This document shows positions 37,501 through 45,168 of a stretch of DNA of 64,000 nt, in pieces. Source of the stretch: Flavobacteriales bacterium (GTDB lineage Bacteria; Bacteroidota; Bacteroidia; Flavobacteriales_G; Salibacteraceae); the NCBI GenBank assembly GCA_003499525.1, contig DNTB01000086.1:1-64000 (forward strand). The letters are read 5' to 3'. The notes under the pieces are model-generated. The model did not search any database. It was not told where the DNA came from and saw only the letters and a program-made list of their open reading frames with translations. How positions within the stretch are numbered: the stretch's first letter is position 1; every line of letters begins with the position of its first letter. Made by a program: the position numbers and the translations under genes.

Positions 37501-38129
37501 TAATTCGTTACTCTTCCGGTGTATACAGTAATGTTGCTAAGGCTAATAGGGCACGTAACCGAATCATCGCATCCGGTGTATCTGATGCTTTTATTACGGC
37601 ATATTACAATGGACAGCGAATCACAGTTAGTGAAGCTATAAGAAGAGCCAGACCCCAGAGTACTGGAGAAACAAATGGTACAAATGAGTCAAATGTGAAC
37701 TCCGGTACAGATGACGCGACCCCAATTATTGAAACGGAGACCGGCACGAATAATTCTGATCAGAATACACAAACTGGCACACTAGACACTGGAATCGATA
37801 CAGAAGAAAACGTTCAGTCCGGTGAAAACATTAATGAACCTTCTATCGGGACAGAATCAGATGTTGAAGACAGTTCCGCGGATGAGGAATTGAATACTGT
37901 GAGTAGCGGAGCAGTTTATAAAGTATTGATAGGTCCTTATACAGGAGAAATCCCACCGAATCATGTATTGGTAATTCTCAATTTAAGGGATCAGGGAGTA
38001 GAATCTGTCGAGCAGGAAGGGCAGTCTTTTTATAAAGTAGGTAACTTTGCAACTGAAGCGGAAGCTTTAAGCACTCAAGAGGAGCTTCTGCTCAAAGGTT
38101 TGAATAATACTTCGATCATTCAGGAATAA
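31590..38129 (+). CDS. Giant envelope protein: TPR, PD40 propeller, carboxypeptidase-regulatory-like domain, coiled coils, three SPOR domains
   Basis: 2179 residues from a TTG at 31590, which gives a signal peptide ending in AFVLSAFAQ; the first ATG (31668) would leave only a stub of it. Domains: TPR 45-150; WD40-like PD40 propeller about 210-345 (FSSKGHNSMGGYDVF); a beta-sandwich about 355-455; coiled coils 480-1030; a D/E/S/T-rich linker about 1030-1190; more coiled coils to about 1750; SPOR domains near 1798-1878, 1938-2016 and 2108-2179 (YKVQIGAFR, FTVQVGVYS, YKVLIGPYT). The order TPR-PD40-sandwich is that of PorE and related type IX secretion/outer-membrane proteins, with SPOR (peptidoglycan binding) instead of OmpA. 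Coupled to the PlsY-like gene and clpS. Confidence 0.88.
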   Translation: MKNAPDSFFRFHQLIRPQLALLFALNMAFVLSAFAQNANTEMLEEEANELFLEGNYREAKELYSQLTTFYPNEANYNYRFGACMLYVDKDKKFPLKFLQYAVSQPDVDPEAFFYLAKGYHYNYRFREALEYYQKFKERGSAKSQKDLEVDQQIRQCENGLKLLTNISEPIVIERKKLAVNNFYLSYKLQDIGGRVLPVPDELRSVMDKRMDYFPIMYVNKNTNIIYYSSYGKDGNTGIDLYRVNVGVDGELGQPIKLPESINTPFDDAYPFISEDGTKLFFSSKGHNSMGGYDVFSVDYDEAGNTSGVPQNMDYALNTPDNDFMYVESTKNGFAFFTSDRNNQLGEAFVYKIQPQRVPFKMAIIAGNFNAPKTKSARIIVEDIERSEFVGTYSTEAADGGYIMQLRSAQPYRFLVEVEGSDITYTGNVEIPEISELKALKQEIEIVVENGEEKMIIRNLFEEEPSIDDEELISEQLLLASDIGSSPQYDESIGEISLSDAQVLEAIEQDRSDAAGFSSELKTNAILAYELAASKEKVATQDLELSKQLMETLDQSTSQDEATATEEQINQLRESGYQAYMESKALLKLGNELTDAVSDQEELESVASQYYTKAEQSINNSQRPQTVKSYLEYQDKLKILDPSKNLYSVYERFNSETRALENKGDKLTAKSDDLRAQEDALQKEIMIFKRQYEQSNDKVEKQSITAEIGELEKEKNKVISEKNETQAQLVELFTAVQENKDLDRIIYNYLPQIESGAPQSSIKPETESLSNRLAVLGPELDPNYTVDRDENIVEEMLANDNINYEELSNSEYFLAEDASGEKIIYSESDLLTKESPYTEYYTTKLQEVIQNNQGDDFEVLRQALNINRDWRRDVDAELVYAESYLIENPLTADVKKIEKKIEKLKKTKSQKDKEIRQAEGALEEFEPSTSPYGPTRELLTYESIQNIEDNYYDQYIDAQFLETQEEQVKTTKELHEKFIRDATIQKKYLETAREKLPEGSPMVKKYDEEILALGALIMMKETGLKEQESLMAGFTEDVSTDDAGPLTAEDTTNTPDLIVEDTTFSVLSADEDTAENTGFTSDSATAEDGQSILSDTTTLAAVEEQQQNEDSPSIVPLADDTAALTTSPDEGITQNTDTQPTEDVTDGDDITEPDDTAENAMNSTDSENTGASTGASTGAGSQTSAGIPSTAAGAEILNESNAILFSGVLIPVVISSQTGKREYDESELRQEQILLDEAAYNETFNDRVVEASASELQPLEKAKERQLIDYEWLVEVEKEKAAIDLAIRETDDANYAAQLETKSVQLDRQANSLRNRMALNAMIINELSGVPVADAGVQDSDPALTGSTDEGEIDEVTGLSDNIEAGRVDTLTDTATDQDIDLTDDSVVASETGTNSSSTPVVNNVALTAEIALIENQTLEQEETETSEVDLPNDQIQETQRLQSEQSTVLDSKRAELGALRNELAITRKKKQKRALESQIRLKEAEVLYEERKADLLNERAELINQAQQNLIDNPQAEKVSLDYIVLADNLGEQYELKESDISDKNIELDNTRKKKVRRQLESDIATMKQEARLLQLEADMALETSQVLDKAETATLLTSTSLGREIVIDLPETERVLTLEEQVIIQNTPEYREYQDIQSQFDRKIKEAEVIYEQAKEKEIEGTRLMKQAEVLYAQMPSLPVEERFDAQERADELRLRGDELLMDAFNEKQQAKMIRREAYFEMNQANQSILEISEVDKRNDILALITESVEEPIIDLANIDDIPDKLRGQIFARPDTALDRSFYDENKPIPMNVSLPDGLIYKVQIGAFRNPIDQATFRGFAPITGESTPNGLTRYTAGLFDQYDDANSAKTGIRGLGYSDAFVVAYYNGKRVTLNEARTYERGEVPTEGGNQLATGESYQQNLNSSVDLNIPEEEVRIVQGTGESIEVKSVSDRPAIFFTVQVGVYSQEVPPEALFNITPLNADRTPSGLIRYSSGVYSNVAKANRARNRIIASGVSDAFITAYYNGQRITVSEAIRRARPQSTGETNGTNESNVNSGTDDATPIIETETGTNNSDQNTQTGTLDTGIDTEENVQSGENINEPSIGTESDVEDSSADEELNTVSSGAVYKVLIGPYTGEIPPNHVLVILNLRDQGVESVEQEGQSFYKVGNFATEAEALSTQEELLLKGLNNTSIIQE

Positions 38130-38416
38130 TGCAGTTCTTATTTGCGACTAAATATCAGGAAAAGCCACAAGAAGAGATATTGGGTGAGGTAGGGGAAGAA
38201 CGTGTTCTAATTCTACACAATGATGAATACAATACATTCGATTTTGTAATAGACTGCCTCATTGAAATTTGTAACCATTCTCCATCGCAAGCCGAGCAAT
38301 GCACCATGATTGTGCATTACAAAGGCAAATGCGATGTTATGCACGGAGAAATCGATTTTCTAAATTCGGCTCAAAAGGAACTGAAGAACAGAGGACTTAC
38401 TGCCACCATAGAATAG
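38129..38416 (+). CDS. clpS: ATP-dependent Clp protease adaptor ClpS
   Basis: 95 residues. Core motif VLILHNDEYNTFDFVIDCL matches the ClpS N-degron pocket (the NDE-x-N-T/P stretch), followed by HYKGKCDVMHGEIDF with the conserved K-G-K-C/A and G. ClpS hands N-end rule substrates with bulky hydrophobic N-termini to ClpA/ClpC-ClpP. The partner unfoldase is not in the window, but the transferase Aat, which makes such N-termini, is at 54347. Starts on the last base of the preceding stop (TAATG). Confidence 0.93.
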   Translation: MQFLFATKYQEKPQEEILGEVGEERVLILHNDEYNTFDFVIDCLIEICNHSPSQAEQCTMIVHYKGKCDVMHGEIDFLNSAQKELKNRGLTATIE

Positions 38417-38418
38417 AA

Positions 38419-39201
38419 ATGAGACATTTTCGGTTGCTCCTCCTTACATTTTTGGCTGCTTGCACTACGGTTCCTATAACGAATAGGAAGCAGCTCAAAC
38501 TATACCCCGAGAGTGATATGATAGCCTTGAGTCTCACTCAGTATAATCAGTTTCTGAATGAGAGTGAAGTTATATCCACCTCCAACCCAGATGCTGCATT
38601 GATTCAGAAAGTAGGCAATAAACTGAGCAAAGCTTGCGAAGATTTCTTAAAGAAAACAGGCCAGAGCAATCGGATTGAAAATTACCAATGGGAATTCAAC
38701 CTTGTAGAAAGCGATCAGCTGAATGCGTGGTGTATGCCAGGGGGAAAAGTCGTTTTTTACACTGGAATAATGCCGGTTTGTCAGGACGAAGCTGGAGTAG
38801 CTGTAGTTATGAGTCATGAGATAGCTCATGCAGTTGCAGCGCATGGCAACGAAAGGATGAGTCAGCAGATGGCTATTCAGTTGGGAACAATTCCGTTAGC
38901 TGTGGCGACGAGCCAAAATCCTGGAATGGTGCAGGACATTTTTCTCATGAGCTATGGTCTGGGCTCACAAATTGGCCTATTAGCATACTCCAGAACGCAC
39001 GAATCAGAAGCTGATAAAATGGGTCTGGTTTTTATGGAATATGCAGGTTTCGACAGCAATGAAGCTATTGAATTTTGGAAGAGAATGGCAGCCCAGGGAG
39101 GTTCGGGTGTGCCGGAATTCATGAGTACACATCCGGCAAATGAAACACGAATAAGAAATATTAAAGAATTTATACCGACCGCTAAATCATTAGCTTTGTA
39201 A
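38419..39201 (+). CDS. M48-family metalloprotease lipoprotein
   Basis: 260 residues from the ATG at 38419, 2 nt after clpS; the frame open further upstream is not protein-like. Signal MRHFRLLLLTFLAACTT with lipobox LAAC. The zinc motif HEIAHAVAAHG lies near 138, and the third ligand E in RTHESEADKMGL near 200. Homologues include LoiP/BepA-type periplasmic proteases that check outer-membrane protein assembly. Directly upstream of the nfeD/flotillin pair, which fits a membrane quality-control operon. Confidence 0.92.
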   Translation: MRHFRLLLLTFLAACTTVPITNRKQLKLYPESDMIALSLTQYNQFLNESEVISTSNPDAALIQKVGNKLSKACEDFLKKTGQSNRIENYQWEFNLVESDQLNAWCMPGGKVVFYTGIMPVCQDEAGVAVVMSHEIAHAVAAHGNERMSQQMAIQLGTIPLAVATSQNPGMVQDIFLMSYGLGSQIGLLAYSRTHESEADKMGLVFMEYAGFDSNEAIEFWKRMAAQGGSGVPEFMSTHPANETRIRNIKEFIPTAKSLAL

Positions 39202-39203
39202 GC

Positions 39204-39671
39204 ATGGATCATTGGCTGGCAATCTCTATTGTACTCGTCGGAATAATTCTAATGTTGGTTGAAATATTTCTCATTCCCGGGGCAGGTATAGCAGGAATAA
39301 TAGGTTTGCTACTTATGATTTCCGGAGTGGCAATTGGTTTTGCCGTAAATTCTACATTTGGATGGTATAATCTGGCCGGAACAATGGTTCTTTTTACAAT
39401 TCTGCTCTCATTTGCTTTCAGAAGAAATACCTGGTCGCGATTTACATTAAAGAATTCTATTGAAGAAAAGGTCGTTTCAAGTACTGATGTTGGGCTTAAT
39501 GTTCATGACATAGGAAAAGCAGTATCAAGACTTGCGCCGATGGGAAAAGCGCGTTTTGGCAACCTGTATGTTGAAGTCACGGCATGGAATAATTTTATTG
39601 ATGAGGACGAAGAAATAGTGATTCATCAAATAGAGGACAAAACAATTTTTGTAAAATCTAAATCAAGCTAA
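39204..39671 (+). CDS. NfeD-like membrane protein
   Basis: 155 residues: three membrane helices (IVLVGIILMLVEIFLIPGAG, IIGLLLMISGVAIGF, LAGTMVLFTILLSFAF) and a C-terminal OB-fold (DVGLNVHDIGKAVSRLAPMGKARFG, then YVEVTAWNNFIDEDEEIVI). The conserved G-K/R-A-x-T-x-L-x-P-x-G pattern of NfeD is present as GKAVSRLAPMG. Short NfeD proteins pair with flotillins, and the next gene is a flotillin 3 nt away. Confidence 0.9.
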   Translation: MDHWLAISIVLVGIILMLVEIFLIPGAGIAGIIGLLLMISGVAIGFAVNSTFGWYNLAGTMVLFTILLSFAFRRNTWSRFTLKNSIEEKVVSSTDVGLNVHDIGKAVSRLAPMGKARFGNLYVEVTAWNNFIDEDEEIVIHQIEDKTIFVKSKSS

Positions 39672-39674
39672 AAT

Positions 39675-40673
39675 ATGATTAGTGCAATCTTTCTTGTTTC
39701 TATAGGATTAACTATAGGAGCCATAGTTGGAGCTATTTTGCTCATCTGGCTGTTTTTATACTTTGTTCCGATAGGACTTTGGTTTCAGGCCGTAATTACC
39801 AATGTAAAAATCTCGTTGTTGCAGCTCATTTTTATGAGGTGGAGAAAGGTTCCGCCCGGTATCATTATTCGTGCAATGATAGTAGGTACGAAAGCCGGAT
39901 TGAGACTTGATTCTAATGACATGGAAGCACATTATCTGGCCGGAGGTCATGTTGAACAAGTCGTAAATGCTCTGGTTTCTGCTTCAAAGGCAAATATGGA
40001 ATTGCCGTTTGAAATGGCCACCGCAATAGATCTTGCCGGCCGGGATGTTTTCTCGGCAGTTCAGATGTCGGTCAACCCTAAAGTAATTGAAACTCCGGCA
40101 GTTGCTGCAGTAGCTAAAGACGGTATTCAGCTGATTGCAAAGGCAAGGGTGACGGTAAGGGCAAACCTGAAGCAATTGGTAGGTGGTGCAGGTGAAGAAA
40201 CCATTCTTGCCAGAGTAGGTGAGGGTGTGGTATCATCAATAGGTTCTGCAGATTCACACAAAAAAGTACTTGAAAATCCGGATGTTATATCCAAAACAGT
40301 CTTAAAAAAAGGTTTGGACAGTGGAACAGCATTTACCATTCTATCTATTGATATTGCTGATGTAGACATCGGGAAAAATATCGGTGCTGTTTTACAGATG
40401 GATCAGGCAGATGCCGATAAGAACATTGCTCAGGCAAAGGCTGAAGAGCGCAGAGCCATGGCCGTAGCTTCTGAGCAGGAAATGAAGGCCAAAGCTCAGG
40501 AAGCAAGGGCTAAAGTAATTTTAGCCGAGGCTGAAATCCCTAAAGCAATGGCCGAAGCTTTTCGAAGTGGTAATCTGGGTATTATGGATTATTACAGGCT
40601 CAAAAACATTGAGGCCGATACCGGAATGAGGCAGAGTATTTCCAACGATCCGGGAAAGGAGAAAAAAGAATAA
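39675..40673 (+). CDS. floA: Flotillin-like protein FloA
   Basis: 332 residues. One N-terminal hydrophobic hairpin (IGLTIGAIVGAILLIWLFLYFVPIGLWF), an SPFH domain (RMIVGTKAG, HVEQVVNALVSASKANM, IAKARVTVRANLKQLVGGAGEET), and an alanine- and charge-rich coiled coil (AQAKAEERRAMAVASEQEMKAKAQ is spread over about 255-278). This is the length and layout of FloA (YqfA), which organises membrane microdomains. It ends the operon; a strong terminator follows 22 nt after the stop. Confidence 0.94.
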   Translation: MISAIFLVSIGLTIGAIVGAILLIWLFLYFVPIGLWFQAVITNVKISLLQLIFMRWRKVPPGIIIRAMIVGTKAGLRLDSNDMEAHYLAGGHVEQVVNALVSASKANMELPFEMATAIDLAGRDVFSAVQMSVNPKVIETPAVAAVAKDGIQLIAKARVTVRANLKQLVGGAGEETILARVGEGVVSSIGSADSHKKVLENPDVISKTVLKKGLDSGTAFTILSIDIADVDIGKNIGAVLQMDQADADKNIAQAKAEERRAMAVASEQEMKAKAQEARAKVILAEAEIPKAMAEAFRSGNLGIMDYYRLKNIEADTGMRQSISNDPGKEKKE

Positions 40674-40694
40674 TTATAATTCTTAATCGAGAAG

Positions 40695-40730
40695 AAGGTT
40701 CAATAGTTAAAACTATTGAACCTTTTTTTA
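40695..40730 (+). terminator. Strong rho-independent terminator after floA
   Basis: Arms AAGGTTCAATAGTT (40695-40708) and AACTATTGAACCTT (40711-40724) pair perfectly over 14 bp; a T run follows (to 40729). Confidence 0.92.
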
Positions 40731-40761
40731 TTGGTCTAACGCAGTAATTCTGTTTTCTTTG
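40731..40761 (+). promoter_or_regulatory. Candidate promoter of the secreted DUF3108-like gene
   Basis: TTG at 40731-40733, a 20-nt spacer and TTTCTTTG at 40754-40761 (one mismatch from TAnnTTTG). The ATG is 15 nt downstream. It begins just after the floA terminator. Confidence 0.45.
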
Positions 40762-40775
40762 ATTAAAATTAGATT

Positions 40776-41468
40776 ATGAATTACCGTTCTGCTCTATTCG
40801 TTGTGCTCTTAATTACCGGCTTTTCGGCTGCAGCACAGGACTGCTATATGTTCATCCCTGGTGACACGATAACAATTTTAAAATACGATAACTTTAATAA
40901 CAAAGACAAACTACTCAGTACGGCAGAGCGCTATGTCAAGGAAACACTTGATGATTCCCTTCAAAAGCTCTTTGAGGTAGTCACAGTGGTGAGAAGAACA
41001 AATGGAAAGGAGAAATATAGAAATCAAGTTTCCATGAGATGCAAGAATGGCGTTTTTTCTATAAATATGCGAGACTATCTAGATCAGGATCTTTTGGAGA
41101 TACTTGCTGAATCTAAAACCACATTTAAGTCGAGCTGGGTAGTAATACCCGAACTACTGGATACAACCAAGATAATGCCGGATAATCTGCTAGAAATAAC
41201 TTCTGTTGATGATGAATCAACACATCACTACACGTTGAGAATGAGGAATCGCCGCTTCAGAGGAGTTGAAAAAGTAATAACACCGGCTGGAGAATTTGTG
41301 GCTTACAAAATGAGCTATACCATGAACAGAAGAACTTTTGAATTGCAGCAAACCGAGGTTACTGAATGGATGGTGGAGGATATTGGCGTGATTAAGGCTG
41401 TTTTCTATGATACCGAAGGCAATCTGAGAGGGACTACCATGCTCAGCGAGATTGTAAAAAAGCAATAA
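40776..41468 (+). CDS. Secreted DUF3108/TapB-like protein
   Basis: 230 residues with a signal peptide MNYRSALFVVLLITGFSAAAQ. The mature domain is beta-rich: CYMFIPGDTITILKYDNF, then RYVKETL, TYTMNRRTFELQQTEVTEWM-like strands and YDTEGNLRGTTML near the end. The pattern KMSYTM...EWMVEDIGVIKAVFYD is typical of DUF3108/TapB beta-sandwich proteins of the Bacteroidota envelope. Function unknown. Monocistronic and convergent with uvrA (3-nt gap). Confidence 0.75.
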   Translation: MNYRSALFVVLLITGFSAAAQDCYMFIPGDTITILKYDNFNNKDKLLSTAERYVKETLDDSLQKLFEVVTVVRRTNGKEKYRNQVSMRCKNGVFSINMRDYLDQDLLEILAESKTTFKSSWVVIPELLDTTKIMPDNLLEITSVDDESTHHYTLRMRNRRFRGVEKVITPAGEFVAYKMSYTMNRRTFELQQTEVTEWMVEDIGVIKAVFYDTEGNLRGTTMLSEIVKKQ

Positions 41469-41471
41469 GGC

Positions 41472-44312
41472 TCAACTTTTAACATTTAATTCTTTTCTCA
41501 GATACTGTGCAGTATAACTCTTTGACTTGATAACCATTTCTTCTGGAGTTCCTTCAAATACTATTTCGCCACCTTCATTTCCTCCTTCGGGTCCAAGATC
41601 AACAATGTAATCAGCAGTTTTAATGATGTCCATATTGTGCTCTATGATGATCACCGTATTCCCGAGCTCTACCAATGATTGAATTACATTCATCAAAATT
41701 CTAATGTCTTCAAAATGCAGCCCCGTAGAAGGCTCATCGAGAATGTACAAGGTGTTTCCTGTATTCTTTCTGGATAACTCTGAGGCCAGTTTTACCCTTT
41801 GCGCTTCACCGCCCGATAGAGTGGTGGAAGGCTGGCCAAGCGTTAAATACCCAAGCCCAACCTCATTCATAGTTTTGATCTTCTGAGCTATGGACGGAAT
41901 ATGCTCAAAAAAATCTGTTGCATCTTCAATCGTCATATTAAGGACATCGGCTATCGATTTTCCCTTATATCGAACATCTAAAGTTTCACGATTGTAGCGC
42001 TTGCCATTACAGGTTTCACATTCCACGTAAACATCAGGTAGAAAATTCATCTCAATCACCTTTATTCCCGCTCCCTGACAAGTCTCGCAGCGCCCCCCTT
42101 TTACGTTGAATGAAAACCTTCCCGGTTTGTAACCCCGTATCTTTGCCTCAGGTAATTGTGAGAATAATTGGCGAATGTCCGTAAATACCCCGGTGTATGT
42201 GGCAGGATTGGACCGGGGGGTGCGTCCAATGGGAGACTGATCGATGTCTATAACTTTATCTATGGCTTCCATACCATCTACCCCGAGGTGTGGCAATGGT
42301 CTTTTGCTGCTCCCGTAAAGAAATCGATTCAAAGTAGGGTACAGCGTTTCATTGATTAAGGTGCTTTTCCCACTTCCAGATACTCCAGTAACGCATACCA
42401 AAATTCCCAATGGTATATCAAGGTCCACATGTCTCAGGTTGTGCCCGTGCGCACCGTATATCCGCAGAAACTTCCCATTGCTTTTCCTTCGTTCGGCAGG
42501 AACTTCTATGACTTTTTTATGCGATAAGTAATCTGCGGTAATTGTATTAAACTCATGCAGTCTATCTGGCTTTCCATAAGCGACAATCTCACCTCCATGC
42601 ACTCCAGCTCCCGGCCCTATGTCAAGCACAAAATCAGATTGTTCGATCATGTCTCTGTCATGCTCTACTACTATTACAGAATTTCCCATATCACGCAGAG
42701 ATTCAAGAGCATTAATTAACCTTTGATTATCCCTTTGATGAAGCCCAATACTCGGTTCATCCAGAATGTATAATACATCTACCAGTTTACTGCCTATTTG
42801 GGTAGCAAGCCTGATCCTTTGAGCCTCTCCGCCGGAAAGGGAAACAGAAGATCTATCCAGACTTAGGTAGTCTAGACCAACCTCCAATAGAAAATGCAAT
42901 CGGTTTCTAATTTCTTTAATGACCTCCGTGCCAATAATTATCTGCTTTTCCGTTAAACGGTCCTCCAGATCTACAAACCATTTGTAAAGAGTCTTTACAT
43001 CCATTGCAGACAGTTCTGCAATGTTGTGATGATCGATCTTAAAAAACAGCGATTCTTTTCTTAGTCTGGAGCCCTGGCAAGACGGGCAATCCACTTTGTT
43101 CATGAAGCCCTCTGCCCATCGGGCAAAAGTGCGCGTGGGTCTTTCATTGTACTGGGCGGTAATCCAGTTAATGATGCCTTCGAAATCAACTTTTTTAGAC
43201 TCGCTGAGTCCGATGGTGTCATTTTTAATGATCAAGGTGTCTTTAGTACCGTAAAATAAGGCATGCAGACAATCATCAGAGAGCTCCTCAATAGGTGTAT
43301 TTAATTCATAACCGAAGTATTTAACCAGGACTTCAACCTGCTTGAAAATCCAATTGCTCTTATATTCACCAAGAGGAGCGATACCGCCACCCCTTATGGA
43401 CTTTTTCTTGTTTGGTATTACTTTCTTTTCATCAATTTCACTCACTTTACCCAAGCCGTTGCACCGGGAACAGGCACCGTATGGAGAGTTAAATGAGAAT
43501 AGGTTTGGGGCAGGGTCATCGTATGAAATTCCTGAAGTAGGACACATTAGCTTGCTGCTAAAGAAACGTGCCTGTTTACCATTTTCATCGGATATCATAA
43601 AAGTTTCACCACCTTGCTTCATCGCTGTACGCATAGAATCCAAAATGCGATGTCTGGATTTCTCGTTAACTACGACCCGATCCACAACTATTTCGATGTC
43701 GTGTGTCTTGTAGCGGTCTAAGCGCATTCCACTTGTAATGGATCTGATTTCCCCATCTATCCTGACTCTTACATAACCTCTTTTAGAAATATTCTCGAAC
43801 AACTCTCGGTAATGACCTTTCCGTCCTTTAACCACGGGAGAGAGGATAATGATCGTTTCATCCTTGTAGTCGCGAAACAAAATGTCCAGCATCTCCTCGG
43901 CAGAGTAGCGAACCATCTTTTCTCCCGTCTTGTAAGAAATTGCATCCGCGGTCCTTGCAAAAAGCAGTCGCAGGAAATCATAGACCTCGGTAATAGTTCC
44001 GACCGTAGATCTTGGACTTCGGTTTACAGTTTTTTGTTCTATGGAAATAACAGGGCTGAGCCCTACAATTTTATCTACATCAGGTCTTTCAAGATTTCCG
44101 AGGAAATTTCGGGCATAGGCCGAATAGCTTTCGATATATCGTCTCTGGCCTTCAGCGTAAATAGTATCAAATGCCAAAGATGACTTTCCACTGCCACTTA
44201 AGCCCGTTATTACCGCTAACTGGTGCATGGGGATTTCCACATCAATGTCCTTCAGGTTGTGCACCCGAGCGCCATAGACACCTAGTATTTGAGTTTTCTT
44301 TTCCTTAGCCAA
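41472..44312 (-). CDS. uvrA: Excinuclease ABC subunit A
   Basis: DNA damage sensor of nucleotide excision repair. 946 residues. Start codon TTG (44310-44312), with AGGA five nt upstream. Two ABC domains: GLSGSGKSSLAFDTIY (near 33) and GVSGSGKSTLINETLY (near 640), with signatures SLSGGEAQRIRLA and TLSGGEAQRVKLA and Walker B boxes YILDEPSIGLH and YILDEPSTGLH. Zinc ligands are in CSRCNGLGKV and CETCQGAG/CETCNGKR. Monocistronic; convergent with the DUF3108-like gene. Confidence 0.97.
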   Translation of the reverse strand: MAKEKKTQILGVYGARVHNLKDIDVEIPMHQLAVITGLSGSGKSSLAFDTIYAEGQRRYIESYSAYARNFLGNLERPDVDKIVGLSPVISIEQKTVNRSPRSTVGTITEVYDFLRLLFARTADAISYKTGEKMVRYSAEEMLDILFRDYKDETIIILSPVVKGRKGHYRELFENISKRGYVRVRIDGEIRSITSGMRLDRYKTHDIEIVVDRVVVNEKSRHRILDSMRTAMKQGGETFMISDENGKQARFFSSKLMCPTSGISYDDPAPNLFSFNSPYGACSRCNGLGKVSEIDEKKVIPNKKKSIRGGGIAPLGEYKSNWIFKQVEVLVKYFGYELNTPIEELSDDCLHALFYGTKDTLIIKNDTIGLSESKKVDFEGIINWITAQYNERPTRTFARWAEGFMNKVDCPSCQGSRLRKESLFFKIDHHNIAELSAMDVKTLYKWFVDLEDRLTEKQIIIGTEVIKEIRNRLHFLLEVGLDYLSLDRSSVSLSGGEAQRIRLATQIGSKLVDVLYILDEPSIGLHQRDNQRLINALESLRDMGNSVIVVEHDRDMIEQSDFVLDIGPGAGVHGGEIVAYGKPDRLHEFNTITADYLSHKKVIEVPAERRKSNGKFLRIYGAHGHNLRHVDLDIPLGILVCVTGVSGSGKSTLINETLYPTLNRFLYGSSKRPLPHLGVDGMEAIDKVIDIDQSPIGRTPRSNPATYTGVFTDIRQLFSQLPEAKIRGYKPGRFSFNVKGGRCETCQGAGIKVIEMNFLPDVYVECETCNGKRYNRETLDVRYKGKSIADVLNMTIEDATDFFEHIPSIAQKIKTMNEVGLGYLTLGQPSTTLSGGEAQRVKLASELSRKNTGNTLYILDEPSTGLHFEDIRILMNVIQSLVELGNTVIIIEHNMDIIKTADYIVDLGPEGGNEGGEIVFEGTPEEMVIKSKSYTAQYLRKELNVKS

Positions 44313-44334
44313 TTCCTGTGAATTTGGAAACCGA

Positions 44335-44366
44335 CAAAATTAGAGGGCTTTAAACAATCGTATCAA
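44335..44366 (-). promoter_or_regulatory. Candidate uvrA promoter
   Basis: On the minus strand: TTG (complement of 44364-44366), a 21-nt spacer and TAATTTTG (complement of 44335-44342), a perfect TAnnTTTG. It lies 22 nt upstream of the TTG start codon. No SOS-type box was looked for beyond a visual check, and none was seen. Confidence 0.5.
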
Positions 44367-44390
44367 CATATCTCCAGTTACTTGTTAACA

Positions 44391-44774
44391 TCAGATGTCC
44401 TTTTCTATCTCTTCCTTTTTCAATACTGGAACTCTAAGAAGGACTACAAAGCCTATGATACCAATAATGCCAACCAACCATTTGACCCACAATACTTTAA
44501 TAAATACAAAAACGGATAAGCTGACCATAGACGTCATCATAATTATGGCGATGATCTTGGATTTTAGTGGCATGGCCCTGTGCTGTTCATAGTCTTTGAT
44601 GAATTTACCCAGTACCTTATGATTCAATAGCCATTGATGTAATCGGTCATTACTTCGTACAAGCAATGCAGAAGCAATGAGCAGAAATACCGTCGTTGGC
44701 ATTCCTGGGACAATTACGCCTATAATTCCAAGACCAATAAAGAAGAAGGCCAAAGCTACGAGGAGAATTTTCAT
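44391..44774 (-). CDS. DUF454 (YbaN-like) inner membrane protein
   Basis: 127 residues: helix AFFFIGLGIIGVIVPGMPTTVFLLIASALLV with the typical GxVLPGLPTTPFLLLA-like motif, then an amphipathic segment with R/K (NDRLHQWLLNHKVLGKFIKDYE) and two more helices. It lies alone behind uvrA's start, on the same strand. Function is unknown in the family. Confidence 0.85.
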   Translation of the reverse strand: MKILLVALAFFFIGLGIIGVIVPGMPTTVFLLIASALLVRSNDRLHQWLLNHKVLGKFIKDYEQHRAMPLKSKIIAIIMMTSMVSLSVFVFIKVLWVKWLVGIIGIIGFVVLLRVPVLKKEEIEKDI

Positions 44775-45168
44775 TCAAATTTTCTGAAATTAAGAACGCC
44801 CCTGACATCAGATTGTTCCTAAGCGATTCAACTCAATTGCCCACGAAAGTATTCGTTTCAGATGTACTGATGTTATTGTGAATGGACAATCAAACAAGAG
44901 TTTATCAAGAACCGGAGGGCATCGAATAGTCTATTGCATGCTGCGTAAATACAACTGCCCTATCCATTAATCCTGATCATTCTTAGGTCTAAAATATGGG
45001 TAATGAGGAGTTTACCAATAAAAATATTTTAGTGTTCTAAATTGTTGTTTCTAATTGTAAAACTATTGTCATTTCCGAATTCCGTGATTTGAAGTTCAGC
45101 GCTTCTCATATTTAAAGAGGGTTAAATGGAGTATGTTTGGCAGCTTAAATGACAAAATATTTGGTAAC
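44775..45168. other. 394-nt gene-free gap
   Basis: AT-rich sequence between the DUF454 gene and the M28 peptidase gene. No ORF with protein-like content, no strong hairpin and no tRNA. The only sign is a TATGTTTG box at 45132-45139 (listed separately). Confidence 0.5.
45132..45139 (+). promoter_or_regulatory. Candidate -7 box of the M28 peptidase operon
   Basis: TATGTTTG, perfect TAnnTTTG, 29 nt before the ATG at 45169. The same bases code for an alternative in-frame extension of the ORF (ATG at 45133), and the promoter argues for the later start. Confidence 0.4.
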
